A DNA stretch of 64,000 bases from a bacterium YEK0313 (GTDB lineage Bacteria > Pseudomonadota > Alphaproteobacteria > Rhizobiales > Phreatobacteraceae). The stretch covers positions 4,988,615 to 5,052,614 of the forward strand of contig CCMO02000001.1 of assembly GCA_000751295.2 (NCBI GenBank), written 5' to 3'. How positions within the stretch are numbered: position 1 is the first letter of the stretch; every line of letters starts with the position of its first letter. The position numbers and the translations under genes were made by a program. A model generated the notes under the pieces. It was not told the DNA's origin, did not search any database, and worked only from the letters and a program-made list of their open reading frames with translations. Of this stretch, positions 62,375-64,000 are shown piece by piece.

Positions 62375-63393
62375 GCCGGCAGGATCCGGTCGGCGCGATA
62401 GGGCTCCGGCTCCTTGCCGAAAATGCCGCCGATCCGGCCGCCGGCCACCGCGAGCTGGTGCGTCGCGACCAGCGGATTGCCGGTCCGGACAAGGTCGCGC
62501 AGCGCGCGCAGCAGCGACAGCGGCAGGATGGCGAGGTCCTTGGCGAGGATCTTCGCCGCGCCCGCCGGCCCCGGCGCGTTCTTGCGGTCGACCGCCCGGT
62601 TGATCGCCCCGATGCGCAGGCCGCGCTTGAGGATCCATGAGACGCGCGCGCGCTCCGCCGGCACGGTCTCGGTGATCAGCGCCTCGGCCGCCCAATACGA
62701 CCGGAACCCGGCATTGCGGCAGCGGGTGAAGAAATCCATGTCGCCACCGCCGAGAAAATTGAAGCGCGGATCGAAGGCCGGCCGCCCCAGCCGCTCGAAG
62801 ACCTTCCGGCGCATCAGGCAGTTGCCGCTGCCATAGATCATCGCCACCGGCCCGCTCGCGTCATAGGCCGGCCAGAACACCGGGTGGCGGGCCATCAGCG
62901 CCGGCGCTCCCACGGCGAAACGCGGCACGACCGGCCCGCCGACGACATCGGCCTTCTCGCGCTCGGCCGCCGACACCATGGCGTCCAGCCAGCCGGGCGA
63001 GGCCACCTCGTCGTCGTCCATCATCAGGAACAGGTCGGCGGCCGGAAAGCTGTCGAGCGCCGCGGCAAAGCCGGCATTGATCGCATGGACATTGCCCTGG
63101 GCCGCCTCGACGATGCAGAAGCCGGGCAAGGCGCCTGCCTCGAACACGGCGCGCGCCACGGCCGCGCCCGCGCGCCCCGCGGCATCGTTCTCGACCACGA
63201 CCACGGCAAAGGCCGTCCCGGTCGCCTGGCCGCCGAGCGAGGCGAGCGTTGCCGCCAGCATGTCGGGCCTGCGAAATGTCGGCACGACGACCACGGCGCG
63301 GATGCTGCCGCGGTCGAGATCTGGGCTGGACGCGAATTCCCGTCCCGGTGCAACTTCGGCGTCAGACATCGTCTCACCCAAGGACAGATCCAT
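62371..63393 (-). CDS. Glycosyltransferase family 2 protein
   Basis: GT-A-fold glycosyltransferase of 340 aa: VVVPTFRRPDMLAATLASL near residue 35, metal-binding acidic run LMMDDDEVASPGWLDAMV, and GGGDMDFFTRCRNAGFRSYW. A C-terminal extension carries basic residues (RKNAPGPAGAAKILAKDLA). It is the first gene of the two-gene minus-strand unit. Start at 63393 (MDLSLGE) is the longest frame; an ATG eight codons later (MSDAEV) is possible. Confidence 0.85.
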   Translation of the reverse strand: MDLSLGETMSDAEVAPGREFASSPDLDRGSIRAVVVVPTFRRPDMLAATLASLGGQATGTAFAVVVVENDAAGRAGAAVARAVFEAGALPGFCIVEAAQGNVHAINAGFAAALDSFPAADLFLMMDDDEVASPGWLDAMVSAAEREKADVVGGPVVPRFAVGAPALMARHPVFWPAYDASGPVAMIYGSGNCLMRRKVFERLGRPAFDPRFNFLGGGDMDFFTRCRNAGFRSYWAAEALITETVPAERARVSWILKRGLRIGAINRAVDRKNAPGPAGAAKILAKDLAILPLSLLRALRDLVRTGNPLVATHQLAVAGGRIGGIFGKEPEPYRADRILPA

Positions 63394-63849
63394 GGTCCGG
63401 GTCTCGTTCTAGGTCAAAAATGTGGTGCGGCGCGGTGCCGGACAAGGTTAAAGCAAGATCGGCGCCGTGGCCTTCGATTTGCTTGCCAAAGGATGAACTG
63501 CCGTCAAACCGCGCCATATTCCCGATCGGAGATGCCTGGTATCACGGCTTCGTAAGTGGATTTGACTAGCCGGATCGTCTCGCGCCGGCTAAGTCTTGGG
63601 GCCTGTTGCGAGACGACAGACGCCGCGGGGGGCGGCGAAACGAGACCTTCTCCTCGATCCGTGCCGGCAGCCGACACTGCCGGTCCGAGAGTGTAGAGCC
63701 CGAAGCTGGCGCCGCCGCGATGATCGCGAAGCGGGTGTCCTGCCGTCGGGCGCTACTGGAGGGAGCGGACACTCTTCGCCCTGCCCGCAGACAGCCAGCG
63801 CCTTGGGCCGGTGCCGGCTTGCCGTACGTGGACGATGCGGGCCCTGGGC
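63394..63849. other. 456-bp intergenic region with an operator-like inverted repeat
   Basis: No convincing gene lies here; short frames on both strands lack family features or a ribosome-binding site. It probably holds divergent promoters for the GT2 gene (left) and a gene beginning near 63850 (right). Confidence 0.55.
63567..63591. promoter_or_regulatory. Inverted repeat TAGCCGG-N11-CCGGCTA
   Basis: TAGCCGG (63567-63573) pairs exactly with CCGGCTA (63585-63591); with one bulged T the match extends to GAC/GTC outside. A TTGACT (63562-63567) overlaps the left arm and could be a -35 element. It looks like an operator in a divergent promoter. Confidence 0.4.
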
Positions 63850-64000
63850 ATGATGATGAAAGCGGCGCGAGACGAGGCTTGGCGGAATGACGACGGTTCG
63901 TTCGAACCGGCGGCGCGGTCCGCGGCGGCCAGCCCCGCCATGCCGATGGGCCAGGCGGTCAACGCCAATGGCGATGCCGTCATCGACAGGTTCGGCGCGC
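63850..64000 (+). CDS. Possible 5' end of a gene running off the window
   Basis: From the ATG triplet run at 63850-63858 a frame stays open to the last base (about 50 residues). It begins MMMKAARDEAWRNDDG and continues as a soluble Ala/Asn-rich stretch. Codon use is ordinary but no domain can be recognised. The position next to polysaccharide genes suggests an exopolysaccharide transport or chain-length protein, whose cytoplasmic N-terminus could look like this; this is a guess. Confidence 0.35.
   Translation, partial: MMMKAARDEAWRNDDGSFEPAARSAAASPAMPMGQAVNANGDAVIDRFGA

Noticed and set aside
63566..63772. Small minus-strand frame in the last intergenic region
   Set aside because: 68 codons of Arg/Ser/Pro-rich sequence without a ribosome-binding site or recognisable domain.

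Overview
The window is high-GC chromosomal DNA of an alphaproteobacterium, most probably a member of the Hyphomicrobiales (Rhizobiales). The evidence is the rcdA (DUF1465)/DUF1192 pair, a CtrA-type TTAA-N7-TTAA box, paired DUF465 proteins, a RibA with a degenerate RibB-like N-terminus, and a standalone amino acid:[carrier protein] ligase of the type described in Bradyrhizobium. Genus cannot be fixed. Coding density is high, and long antisense open frames are by-products of GC-rich third positions.

Layout. 1-7.6 kb is transport and accessory metabolism: a truncated Bug/TctC receptor, a LysR regulator, an HpcH/HpaI aldolase, a TSUP exporter, an intact IS481-family element (3829-4830) inserted into a CTAG site, and a NitT/TauT-like ABC operon just downstream of it. 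7.6-18.6 kb is mostly housekeeping: a YebC-type regulator, rcdA, a candidate small RNA with its own CtrA box and terminator, DUF1192, quinone oxidoreductase, SDR, Rsm22-like methyltransferase, EamA exporter, purEK, two DUF465 proteins, cytochrome b561, a RibD C-domain reductase and ribA. 18.6-31.9 kb holds a large membrane protein, a complete TRAP transporter + PxpBCA 5-oxoprolinase operon with a divergent MarR regulator, and a TonB receptor/PepSY iron-uptake locus. 32-41.5 kb is a cyclic-amide/amide island: HyuAB, a creatininase homologue, an acetamidase/formamidase, and a TAXI-type TRAP transporter. 41.8-51.7 kb is mixed: DUF1045, an LprI-like protein, mnmA, SDR + aldehyde dehydrogenase, LtrA, a PmtA-like methyltransferase, tRNA-Met, and a GST/TetR divergent pair with duplicated operator-like sites.

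51.9-63.4 kb is the most interesting part. A tightly packed operon encodes a carrier protein, an acyl-CoA dehydrogenase homologue, an amino acid:[carrier protein] ligase, a DUF1839 protein, a GH2 glycosidase and a tandem alpha/beta hydrolase. It runs straight into polysaccharide genes: an initiating polyprenyl-phosphate sugar transferase and, convergent with it, two glycosyltransferases. The simplest reading is that an amino acid is loaded on the carrier protein, oxidised or otherwise altered there, and transferred to a small molecule or glycan. The product is unknown and this is the best candidate for an undescribed system here.

Recurring design features are a stem-loop between the binding-protein gene and the permease genes in both TRAP operons, palindromic operator candidates in several regulator-flanked intergenic regions, and short or overlapping (ATGA/TTGA) junctions within operons.
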